Shown here one piece after another: positions 1-11,200 of a stretch of DNA of 64,000 nucleotides (position 1 is its first letter; the number at the start of each line of letters is the position of its first letter). A program made the position numbers and the translations under genes. Below the pieces are notes generated by a model, which saw nothing but the letters and a program-made list of their open reading frames with translations, searched no databases and had not been told where the DNA came from. This DNA is from Meghimatium bilineatum (Eukaryota; Mollusca; Gastropoda; Stylommatophora; Philomycidae), in the NCBI GenBank assembly GCA_034231615.1, contig CM067311.1, positions 28,550,743 to 28,614,742 of the forward strand, in the 5' to 3' direction.

Positions 1-198
1 TGCCATGCATGTTAAAGAAAATGACTAAGGATAAGGAAATTTTATGGTGGCGTTAGCTGCTATATCCTATAGAAGGTCAAATTGCTGCATAAACTTTACT
101 GAAAGGTGCAGATATCACAGCTAAATTGTAAACCATGAATACTTTTCTATGGACTACATTCTGCACAGAGTCTTAGAATGCACACAGAAAGAGAAGTA
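1..198 (+). mobile_element. SINE-A copy, cut by window edge
   Basis: Diverged SINE-A: the gcatgttaaag box, tcctatagaaggtcaa, gaaaggtgcagatatcacag, tggactacattctgc, and a 3' gaaagagaag tail. Confidence 0.75.
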
Positions 199-206
199 GA
201 AGTTGT

Positions 207-552
207 TTATCTTGCTTACAAAATCCATATACAGATTAGAGTATCATCTTCCTCTTATCCTGCTTACAAGATCCATATACAGATTAGAGTATCATCTTCC
301 TCTTATCCTGCTTACAAGATCCATATACAGATTAGAGTATCATCTTCCTCTTATCCTGTTTACAAGATCCATATACATTTTAGTGTATCATCTTCTTCTT
401 ATCCTGCTTACAAGATCCATATACAGATTAGTGTATCATCTTCTTCTTATCCTGCTTACAAGATCCATATACAGATTAGTGTATCATCTTCTTCTTATCC
501 TGTTTACAAGATCCATATACAGGTTAGTGTATCATCTTCTTCTTTTGTTTGA
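207..552. repeat. 48-bp minisatellite, about 7 copies
   Basis: Unit contains cttacaagatccatatacag and gtatcatcttc; starts recur every 48 bases. Because 48 is a multiple of 3, open frames of 16-residue repeats appear; I regard these as by-products, not a gene. Confidence 0.93.
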
Positions 553-659
553 TGGTGTTTCACCTTTGAATCATGCATACACATGTGTTCAAACACACAT
601 TTACATACACATACAGACAAGCCATGTGTGTTTCGTTGCATTCTAAATTCAGTGTGTGA

Positions 660-780
660 TATGTATCAAAGAGATCATAAAGTATACCTTCTGGTAACTT
701 GTTGGATTGCCATAGTGCAGGGTTCGAGTCACATCTGTGGTTCCATCCCTGTTATGATCAAGTGTTTTTACTTTAGGTTA
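660..780 (+). mobile_element. Possible tRNA-like SINE fragment
   Basis: Contains a B-box-like gggttcgagtcac at about 720, with tctggtaacttgttgga upstream in A-box position. No terminal duplications found; weak. Confidence 0.3.
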
Positions 781-1605
781 TGATAAAGAATGACACTTCC
801 TGAACAATTTTGCAACAATGTTAATTTGTTATTTATAAAAAAACAATGTTAAATGTTATTTTTAGAGAACATCGGCCTTATTTTTTTTCTTCTAACCAAA
901 GCTGCAAGTGTTCACATTTGGATAGTGTATGTCAACCTGTAAAACATGCATTTTTTTTCACATTTGTGAAAGACTTGTATATAAAGTTTGTTCAATAGAT
1001 GGATGAGGTGGGAGGAGTTCTTGTCCAGCTTGATGTAGCTTTATAGAATCAAATAAAGTATAGGTCTATGATGTACTGTTTATAATATTTTTTATCTGGC
1101 ATGAAATACATGGGTTGGTTTGTGTGACCATCCCAAAAAAATTATAGGATTTTATGCTCATGCTCGGGATTTAGCTATCCAAATAATAGGCCTACATATA
1201 TTATAAGGTTTGGGTTAGTGAAGGCATATACAGTGTAGCACTTGCACAATCGTAGCTATGGATTCTGATTATGTGCTGCATTCTCTGTGGTTGTGACACA
1301 TCATGTGCTTAGTTGCTTTTTCAAGATGACCTTTCAACCCTTTACCTCCATAAATTGTATCCACAATTTTAAACAATGTGTCATGGTCACGGGGCTCTAG
1401 ATACATTTTGGTAAGGGGAAAATGGTTTACCTAATAAAATTGAATTCCTCCATTCTTGTGGGATTTATAGACAATTACCTTCGCTAATTTTATACCTACA
1501 TGTTAATAAAATACCATTCTGAAAGCAACAGCATATTACTGAATGTAATTATGCCAGAGAAAGATTTATGCAAGATAGCAATGACCACCTGAAGATGACA
1601 CTAAT
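781..1605. other. Unassigned AT-rich sequence
   Basis: I see no exon, repeat structure or protein similarity here. Confidence 0.5.
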
Positions 1606-1609
1606 GGTT

Positions 1610-1835
1610 GGTTGGTTGCTGATTCAGCAGCCCATGAGCTCATGCCCTTTGACTCAATGCCATTGTATAATATATCCATGTGTTTGTGAGCTGTTGTTTT
1701 GTTTCCTAGAATGTGATCCATTTATCTGACCTTGGAGGGAGAAGCATTTTCTTGACATCACCCAGCATTGGACATTATGGCACTAATACAAGCAGGAAGA
1801 TTTTTAAAGGCTTTGATGACTGCTACATCCTGTCT
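1610..1835. repeat. Dispersed repeat, copy 1 (second copy at 29930)
   Basis: Shares ttggttggttgctgattcag, catgccctttgac, and ccttggagggagaagcattt with 29930-30140. Class unknown; a LINE fragment is possible. Confidence 0.6.
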
Positions 1836-2674
1836 ATGCTATGTCACCTGATGATGATGATGTTTATAAAATGTATTTTTAATACATTCTTATTTATATG
1901 ATCTACAAGAGGTTTTCTATCATGTTTCTATCCTGTATTGGTAGAACTGTCACGTTCACATAAACCCAAGAACTATGCTGGCAGTAGCTGTGATATAAGA
2001 ATAACTGTCCAAAATAAGGCTATGATGCCAGTGCTAGGATGTACTAAAGATACTCCCATTACCACCATGAAATTGTTGCTAGAGCTACCCAGCATTAAGG
2101 TATGACATCAAGTGGTGCAGGTAACAGTAGGCCTATACATCAATGTAGCAAACAATGATCACAACTCCTTACACCAATGTCTAAATGGGACAAAAATAAA
2201 GCAAACTAAGTGTGAAAGGTCATGGATGGCAGAAGGCATAAGAAACGTTGCTCAAATTACATGAAATGGAAGAAGTAGGAAAAGGCAGTAAATGGGTGGA
2301 GATGAACAAAGAGAACAACAGGTTCTAACTAATGTAGTAATACAACTGTGAAAAGTGTGTCAGGAATGGACTGATATAGGGACACAGGTGATGGTGCCAG
2401 ATGTTGTCTAATTGCACTCAAAAAAGGAAGGCAAAACCATATAAACAGAAGAATTAATAAGTGAAGATAGGGATTGTTGCCTACAAGAATGACAGAAAGG
2501 TGATAGAGAAATAGTCTGCATACTCCACTACAACATCAAGCATAAAAATAGAAATAGAAGCAGTCATGATGGCATTCGGTTATGACTGAAACACCAACTC
2601 AAACTGTGATTCAGACTCCCACAAGATGCTATGTAAGATAGAAAGGAATAAGTCATGTTACTGAACAACTCATC
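1836..2674. other. Unassigned sequence
   Basis: AT-rich. A purine-rich 2220-2540 segment could be a decayed LINE, but I could not read a conserved motif. Confidence 0.4.
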
Positions 2675-2758
2675 TTCCAAAGTATTACCTGGATATACTG
2701 CTCTGGTGATGCAGGGATCAGAGACAATGAAAGTATTACCTGGATATACTGCTCTGGT
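2675..2758. repeat. Short tandem duplication flanking a LINE fragment
   Basis: aaagtattacctggatatac...tgctctggt occurs twice 50 bases apart. The linking gatgcagggatc..gagacaatgaaag recurs at 3384-3412, past the LINE fragment. Confidence 0.7.
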
Positions 2759-3371
2759 TAAATATCTAGGCAGCATTTTTTCCAAAGATGGAAGACTAGA
2801 CAGAGAAATACAAACAAGGTGCCAGAAAGCAGACACAGTGACTTACCAACTTTCACCATTACTTCTTCATCCAAAGATCAAGATGGAAATTAAAAAACAA
2901 ATAATATCTACAATTTTTATACCAACACTGCGTTACCAATGTCAAACATGGTCTTTAACAGCTTCGCAGCAAAGAAAAATCGTCACATGTGAAATGAAGT
3001 GTCTGAGAAAAGCTGCAATGGTTACCAAACTAGATAAAATAAGAAATGAAGAAATTAGGAAAAGAGTTGGTATAATATCATGTATCGAACATATTGAGAG
3101 ACAGCAAGTAAAATGGTTCAGTCACCTTATGAGAATGAAGCCAAACCAAATACCAATAAGAGCATATAATACAAGAATATCCGGGCGTAAAGCCAAAGGT
3201 AGACCAAGAAAACGGTGGATAGAAAACATCAAGATAACCTTGAACAAACATGGACTAAATGCAACCTTGGCGACACATCTGGTCTTGAAACGACAGCTTA
3301 AGCTACCACCCCTACACTTAACGGCAAGTGTGAATGCGATCAACAATCATTCACCTGGGAAAAGACAATAG
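2757..3371 (+). pseudogene. LINE reverse transcriptase C-terminus
   Basis: An open frame gives KYLGSIFSKDGRLDREIQTR, then a thumb-like region, WFSHLMRM, and KAKGRPRKRWIENIK. YLGS...DG...EI.xR and WFxHxMRM...KGRPRxRW are standard for the C-terminal third of many invertebrate non-LTR ORF2 proteins. The catalytic palm (YxDD) is missing, so this is a 5'-truncated copy. The same family recurs at 37130-37740. Confidence 0.88.
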
Positions 3372-3479
3372 ACAATACTGCTCTGGTGATGCAGGGATCT
3401 GAGACAATGAAAGAGCAGACTCAATTTCAGGTAATGCTCTGGTTGATGGTACAGTACTGAGATATTATCAAGTGCCATC

Positions 3480-3640
3480 TCTGCAACAAAGGCTGGCTGC
3501 AACAGACCTTCAACATCCCCTGTCTCTTGTTTTGGTGGTGCACTCTGCTAGACTGTAACCTGTCCATCTTGTGATGTTGCTCTCACACTTGTATCTCTAC
3601 CTACCTCTTGCTCGCTTCCCTTTGACTTTAACTGAGATAT
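3480..3640 (-). pseudogene. LINE ORF2 3'-end fragment
   Basis: Minus-strand reading gives GKRARG...[15 protein letters not shown] and TRDRGCWR, the usual ORF2 C-terminus. Related fragments are at 7345 (+), 27300 (+) and 46480 (-). Confidence 0.7.
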
Positions 3641-3689
3641 GGTTGACCTAATAAGGGCAGTCATTGATTCACTTCAGATGAAGAAGATA

Positions 3690-4223
3690 ATGCTAGAGAT
3701 CATAACATACACATACAAAGAATGACAGAAATTAAAATGACCAAGGGCTGAGGGGAGAAAGTGTGTCCTCTCTGGAAATATCCAAAAGATCACATAATCA
3801 ACATTTGACAAACTCTTGGATGGCTACTGTAACATAGAGTAGAGCACTTATAGGAATGTCCTGTACAGCATGATGCTGTTTTCTAATTAATAATCAAGAA
3901 CTAAAAATAATGTCTACATCAGATAGATAGAATGGGTGGGAACAGACAAAATGAGGCACAACAAATTTGATCCACTGGATCACCAAGGAGCAAAGAAAAA
4001 GTATAATACATTAGTGAAACGTATTTTTTGTTATGGTGGTGTTTGGTCATAAAGAATGCAATGTGATGTTGATCCTATGGAGTTGTGTCATACAGCAAGA
4101 ATGTTGAGTTCCTGTCTGAAAAAGGTTCAATCTGTACAATGTTGACTACCCTCCTCTGTGCTGAGGAGTCAAGGTACTGAGGGAAAGGCAATCACTATTG
4201 ACCAAACATCACCAAGATTGTCA

Positions 4224-4254
<31 letters not shown>

Positions 4255-4560
4255 TATTATTATTTATATTATTGTTTGACTGTAGTATTAAAAGTGTACT
4301 AAATAAAAGCCATTTTTATTATAATATTTTACGATGGTTGTAATATGTTAATGGATATTAATATAATTATTTATGTTCTGATAAAATGTATTTTTGACAA
4401 TGTTCGCACTCATGTCACAAAAGCTGTGCAGAAAGTGTTAACACAGAAATGATGGGAAGCTCTGCCACATTGAGCCTACACCATATAACTATAATTTGTT
4501 TGGACCTTAAAAGAAATCTCTAAAGGGACAAATGATTCAATGAGTAAATTAAGTCCTTCT
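3690..4560. other. Unassigned, with (ATT)n at 4219-4266
   Basis: 3700-3890 is weakly similar to 33780-33960 (gaaagtgt.ctct, agagca..acttat.g.aatgtcc). Otherwise only a trinucleotide microsatellite. Confidence 0.5.
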
Positions 4561-4579
4561 TCTAGATGGAATGTCCGAT

Positions 4580-5100
4580 CTATCCAAACAGCAGGATGCA
4601 TGTTTGAATGCTTATGGTGACTTTTTCTGATGACATGTTTTGTGTTATAAATTTAGTGTTATAATTGTTTCTTGTGATCCCCAGTAATAAAGCTCTTGTA
4701 TACTTTTGTGCAATGGGGAGGTACTGTAGGGTTTTATTTGATACCCAGAAAACTCTCAGAATGTGCAATGTTTTGAGAGGATGCCTTCTACTTATATTAG
4801 AATGTAGACCTAATTGTTCAGAAAAAGTACTGTGAGTTTCCACAAGAAGAAGTCTCACTATATTGGCATGTCTTATACTATGAGTTTGATGTTGGATGAT
4901 CTGGAGAGCCATTGATAATGCCTTTAAACCTCTCACATGTGGAGTGTTAAAGTATAGGCCAAATCTTGTAGGCTACCTCTGAGACCAAAGTGAATTAAAA
5001 TAATTCTTAAGATTTCCTTATAGAAATATAAATAATGCATAAATAATAATGTTATAATGTTGGATAAACTTCTGAATGATACATGATATTTACAGGTATT
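4580..5100. other. Diverged dispersed repeat, class unknown
   Basis: 4680-4830 shares scattered blocks (ttttgtgcaatgg, cccagaaaa) with 6900-7030 downstream of a LINE end, perhaps a LINE 3' tail. Low certainty. Confidence 0.35.
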
Positions 5101-5121
5101 TTAATTATACATGACACTTAC

Positions 5122-5271
5122 AGGTATTGTCCACCAGAATCAAGTAGGTAGAGACTGTCAGTGGAAATCACCTTGTCAGTTGTGTTACTGGGACGATAGT
5201 GAATAACAGCTCCATTGGCACCATACGCAGATATAGTATCAAAACTTAAGCCCCTGTTGTACTTCAACTGA
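5122..5271 (-). CDS. XPNPEP2: XPNPEP2-like exon 15 (first metal-ligand exon; last in window)
   Basis: Residues 433-482 plus 2 nt. [20 protein letters not shown] carries the substrate-binding His (457). YLLDSGGQY carries the first metal-ligand Asp (477), exactly 20 residues later as in human enzymes. The acceptor is tttttatag and the donor gtaagt. The next exon should open with the DGTTD motif. I looked for it in 1-5121 on the minus strand and did not find it. Confidence 0.96.
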
Positions 5272-8200
5272 CTATAAAAATATATATAAGGAATATCACA
5301 TTAGTTGGGAAAACCTTGAAAAATAATGAACGCAATAAAACTCATAAAAGTTGGAAAGTAGCTGAACATTATTTTTTTAAACCATTCTAAAACAAATGCA
5401 GAATCTCTCTTTTAAGAGGACAATGGTATTATAAAATCTAGAGCAGGATGTCTTCTTCTGCATTTGTTTTCATATCACTACATATTAGCAGGATGTAGTC
5501 GGGAAAACAGAATGCTTTGTGCCATGGTTTACAGTATAGCTGTGATATCTGCAGTTTTCGGCTGGAGACATCAGAATTCAGCATGGCTTCTGGGTCACTT
5601 TAACCAAATATGTGATGGGACAGCCAACTCCATCCCATAAACTCCTTAGTCATCTCTTATGACATGCATGGAAGGTAACAGTGCTCCCCTTTCTGGATCA
5701 GGCAACACACAGGTGTTTTTTTGTTGTATTCCTTACTAGTTAGTTCCCACATGGCTTAGATGTAATCTCTGCTTGATTTGGTGGTTGCATTCTGCATTTG
5801 TCCCTACCTTGATAAAGACCATTGATTCTGTGTATTAAATAGGTACTACATAAAGTACAAAGGTTACTATATATCCACTTTGTTGGACATCCTCTGACAT
5901 TTTGGTTATTTTATTCTGTGTGCTGTAATATGTAAAACTGATATTTACCAACCAGAACCTGGCAAAAGCTATCTCGAGCCCTGCATAAAGGTAAATGGTG
6001 TAGCACTGAAAGTTGTGAATAGGTTCACATACCTAGGTAGTACATTATCACAAAATTCCAACATTGATGATGAAGCGTATACAAGGATCGCCAAGGCAAG
6101 CAATATTTAAGACAGATTGTACGCAAATGTTTGGCGTAGAAATGGCATTAACCTACAGAGTAAGCTGAAAGTTTACAGAGCAGTGGTACTTCCAGTGCTG
6201 TTATACGCTAGTAAAACATGGACTGTGTATAGACGTCATGTGAAAAAACTCATCACTTTCACACAACTTGTCTCAGAAACGTTATGAACATCAGATGGCA
6301 AGACAAGTTTTCAGATACCACTGTCCTTGATAGAGCTGGTATCCCCAGCATCGACACTATCCTGATGCAGACACAAATTCGTTGGGCAGGTCATTTGGTG
6401 TGTATGCCAGACTATCGTCTGCCTAAGATACTTCTCTATGGTGAGCTGGAGAAAGGTAACACAATCTCAAGGTGGCCAAAAGAAGCTCTACAAGGACTAG
6501 TTAAAAACCTTAATGAAAGCCTTTGAAATAGACCAAGACACATGGGAAGAATGCACAAAATAGATCTACATGGTGTTCTAGAATCAAAAAGAATGCATCA
6601 TCTTGTGAAAAGAGGAGAAATGCAGCAGCTCAACAGTGGAGAGTAGCTAGAAATTCACAGATAGACCAAGATCCATCTACAGTGGTCATTCCATGCCCTA
6701 ACTGTCCAAGGACATTTACAGCTCGAATAGGGTTCATTATCCATCTATGAACTCATAATCAAGGACATAACTATAATTGAATTTTCAATAGTGGAAGTAA
6801 CAAATGGTCATCATCACTTGTGATGATATTATATATATATAAGTATATATATACATATATATATAAGTGCATTGTGTATTTGTTTTGATATTTAGGAATT
6901 ACATGCATTGAAGCTCCTGTTTCATTTTGTGCAATGGTGAGTTGATACTAAGCTTTCTTTCATAACCAGAAGATTCAAATTCTCAGCAGTATGCATTTCT
7001 TTGAGAAGAAGCTCCATACACAGAGGGAGGCTATGTGTGTATGAAGAAGGCTTGTTCCACCATTTTGTAAGCAAAAATCAAGTCCCATACAACCATGCAA
7101 CCATTTAATGGAATAAATTAAGCTCTTTTTTGTCAATTTTTTTCATTTCACTACATTTGATGCTTGGCAAATAAATAATAGGTTACTGAAAAATTAACAT
7201 GATGGATAATTATATAATATTTACTATCTCCTTTTTTCCAGTTCAGCAGCTGCAGTCAACTCAGTCCAATGATTTCCTTTCTTGATCTTTGAATTGAAAT
7301 TAAACAAAATTAATTATTATTGGTCTATTGGTACATATTTTCAAGATAGAGTCAAGGGAAGAAGAGCAAGAGGTAGACAGAGATATGTGTGATGTAAACA
7401 TCACAAGATGGACAGGTTACAGTTTAACAGTGTGCATGACCAAGACAAGAGACTGAGGATGTTGGAGGTCCATTGCAGTCAAACTTCTTTGTGGAGACAA
7501 AACTTGATGATGATAATGATGATGGTACATTTATACAGAAACTTAGAGGTATATAATCATATATAACATACTATGTATGGTAAGTATTATGGTAGGTCAA
7601 TGTAGCCTAAAGATCCACTATTGTGAATTTTGAATGATTTCTCACACTTAGAATAGACCCAACTTTGGACACAAAATAGCCATTACCATCCTTACACTGT
7701 CATGGGCAACTTTTGTTGATGAAACACAAATTTCATTTCACTGCCATGGACGATTTTTGTTTTCCATGATTATGATTTGTGTCCTGGTGAATTTTGCTGA
7801 CCCTACACTGTTTTATTCAATGCAGGACTTCCTATTAATTATAAATATACTTCCAAAATGACAGAACCTCATGTTACATTGATTCAATGTGATAATTGGA
7901 AATTTAATTATTTTATTATTTTTCAATGAACACTTCAAAATGGGTGATGTAACTGATTAGGGTAGTCAGGGGCAAAATGGCACATGGGGAAAAACTGCTT
8001 TATTTCGAATCTATGGGTTTTTCCAATACTGCATGTGACTAGGTCAGGTGCCAACATTCCAATCTATCACACAACAAAGTTTGATAGTTGAAGGACAGGT
8101 CTTTTTCAACCACGAGGTAACATCATTTTTCACTGTTTTCAAATTTGTTTTTCAACTTCTGACACATTGTCTGCTGTTATCATTACTGTCATGTTTTTTA

Positions 8201-11200
8201 AATTTTTATACTGAAAAATATATTGTATTGTTAAGTTAATAAGCTTGTTACCTTGTCAAGCTACTTTAATTTTTCATGTCATATTATTAAAGTTGCTAAT
8301 AATGTGATTTGGGGTAAAGTGTTGCACAGTTGTTTGGGCAAAAGTATGTGGCAGACTCTCTGCATACATTTGCCCCAGTCACTTCAGTCATGTACCCCCC
8401 TCATGTTGCAAAATATTTGAACAAATATTTTACTGTCACGTTATTTTTCTTTTTAGGAATTACAAACAGAAGAAAGAGAAGGTGAAGCCTCTGACTAAAC
8501 ATATTATCCAGGTCAGGCAACTAATAAAGTTGTCTTTCAGTGAGGAAAATTGTTAGAAATCAACAGCTTGTGGATTGTAACTTCTTTAGATCTCTGAAGG
8601 CCTAGTATCTCATTTTTCTCATGACAGCAGTGACAACCTCAGCATTGTTGTTGCTGTTCTTCTGCATTTTCTCCCTGATAACCAACACAAAAGTTCATAT
8701 AATTTCTGCCGGGGAGCGTGAAGTACATTGTGCTGCCTGTTCCACAGCAGAGCTGTGTCTCTCCGAGGGCATGATTCCCATATAGAAAAGCATTAATGGT
8801 AGAGTTGGGCCTGGATTTTCTCATGCTCTTAGCTAATGTTTCATTCACCAACATTTTGAACCCCTAAAATTCAAGACCGAGTCTCTACAAATTTTTAGGA
8901 GAACTGGGGATCAGAAGCTTGTTCTCGAGCTGATTTAACAGAACTTTAGTTTCAATTTCTTTTTAACATTTTCCCCATTCTGTTTCTACATAGTACTGCC
9001 CTCTGGTGCTGTGCTGCCCTCTCTTTGTACTCAATATGTTATCCTGTTATCCTTACAGAGGCTAGTGCACAACTGTCACTATTCCTCTTGATATCTACCA
9101 TTTCATAACATTTGCATTGGCTGTCCATCCAATGCTCAAGTTGGACTGTCTTGTGTCGCTCTGTGTTGACAGTGCCACTGCAGAATATGTGTTTCTGGAG
9201 AGATGTCAGAGATATTGCCTGTCCTTATTAGTCAATTCTCATTTCATCTGCTGCTTCCACATTCATTGACAGATCCCCAAAAATGATTTTATTTCTTGTA
9301 CCTTTCTACAGCTTCCGTCTGTGTTCTTTTCCATCTGATATCTAGCGGCTCTACATTTCCATCTATCTCATATACGACTGTGGGTGTTGATCGCATCCCT
9401 CCACAGATTAGTCTCAGAGCTCGGTTCTGCGCCATATTCGGATATGAGTATTGCTCACAATGGTCTGGAAAGGAAGACTATAATCTATTACTGATCTCAC
9501 ATAGCCAAGATACAATTGGCAGAGATTCTGTTTGTCTTCCCCCAGCTTGTACTAGCTAGTCTCTTAATGAGGTTTAGCATTTACTTGCTGCACCTCTGAG
9601 ATTTTCTATGTGATCTTTTAATGTTAGTTGTCTGTCTAGTTTTACTCCTAGATATACAAGGGTTTCTTCCTTTGTTAATATTTTCCAACTCATTTTGATG
9701 TTGACAGATCTTTTGGCTGTTTTGTGACTTCGGGACAAAATAATGTAAGCAATTTTCTGTGTATTAATTTTAGTTTCCCCAATTTATATATGGAAATATT
9801 ATTAGTATTACAGTATACTGAGATAATGATGAGAGCTCTGTTGATCTTTGCTTTTGCTTTTGGATGGGATATTTATCAGTGGTTCAGATGGCAAGGTCAT
9901 CAGCAAACAATGCTAGATCATCAATGAAAATAAGTATGAGTGTGCAGCTTAGAGGGAAGCCTTGAGGCAATCCCCCCACCAGTGTTCTTTTCCAGAATAG
10001 TGTAATGGCATAGCTAGTGGCTATGGTTCTCTTTGTCAGGAAGGCCTGTATCCATTTAAACACCTTACTACTTATTCCCATTCTATTCAAATTCAAAAAG
10101 AGTCCCTTTCTCAAAACTTAGCTAGCAACTCCAACTTGAATCTTTTGATAGGATAGAATAGAATGTTTTGAAAAAAATCCTTAAATTATTTTTCAGAAAG
10201 AACATAAAAAATATATTTAAAATTTACCTCATTCTCCAAAAATGCCAAGAAGCGTACAAGTGCAGCTGAATCTCTGTTCTTAATTGTTGGTAATGAAATA
10301 AAGTAAACAAATTTAGTTTAACCAGCATGAGAACATCTTAATGGTGGAAAATAGAAATTAACAATATTAGCAATATAGCATATAAATAACAAATTAAAGA
10401 AGGCTAAAAAGGTAAAGGTAGGTCCCATGGCAGCAACCTGCCAAACCTTGCTGTCTTTACTTCCCCTAACTCATGTGTTAGGTACTCATTTACAGCTGAG
10501 TCAACTGGAGCAGTGGTCATGTAAAGTGAGAAATCACAACCCTGACCTTTTTGTTGGGACGTGATATCAAACCTGGCACGCTGTAACCTGGTGATAGCCA
10601 GAAAGCTCTATCAAGTAGGCTACCATGCTCCTCAAAAGAAGGCTAAGAATTAAATATAATTTTTGTACTAGACTCCATGTGACATACAACATTAAATGTG
10701 ATTTGTTTATGATATTAAGAAATGTATATAGTCCATGATTGCATTGGTGATACTTCTATTGTTAAAATGAGATGTATACATGGACTTTTATTACGGTACT
10801 AAAATAATGCATGTTATTATTGACCAGTGACACTGACTACACATGATTACTATAGATCTCAATGGTGTAAAGATAAAACATGACAAGTTTTGAGGCCAAA
10901 ACACTAATCCACAATCATCATACATCACAGTGAAAGAAAGATATCAATATTGATCAAAAACTAGACCACCACACCAACTTCATAGGCAACAAAATACTAT
11001 CATCTTTCAACTTAGAAAGACTACAGGGCCACCTGTACCAGATCATGGTGGTACACACAAATGAATGCCCATGGGGAACAGGCATACAGACCTTTGAACA
11101 CATACTCCAAGACTGTCCAGATTACAATGAACTGCAAGGCAAGACATGGCCACACTGGACTGAACTGAGGCAAAAACTTTTGAGCAGCTGCTCTGACCTG

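Noticed and set aside
207-552. 16-residue repeat protein in two frames
   Set aside because: The unit is 48 bases, so any frame without a stop stays open; no start context or flanking exon.
1-5121. Remaining catalytic exons of the aminopeptidase
   Set aside because: No minus-strand segment reads DGTTD, GTGHGxG or the Glu-ligand motifs; they probably lie left of the window.
7967-8378. MITE with ggggcaaaatg-like inverted ends
   Set aside because: Only about 10 imperfect bases match and no duplication flanks the ends; could be chance.
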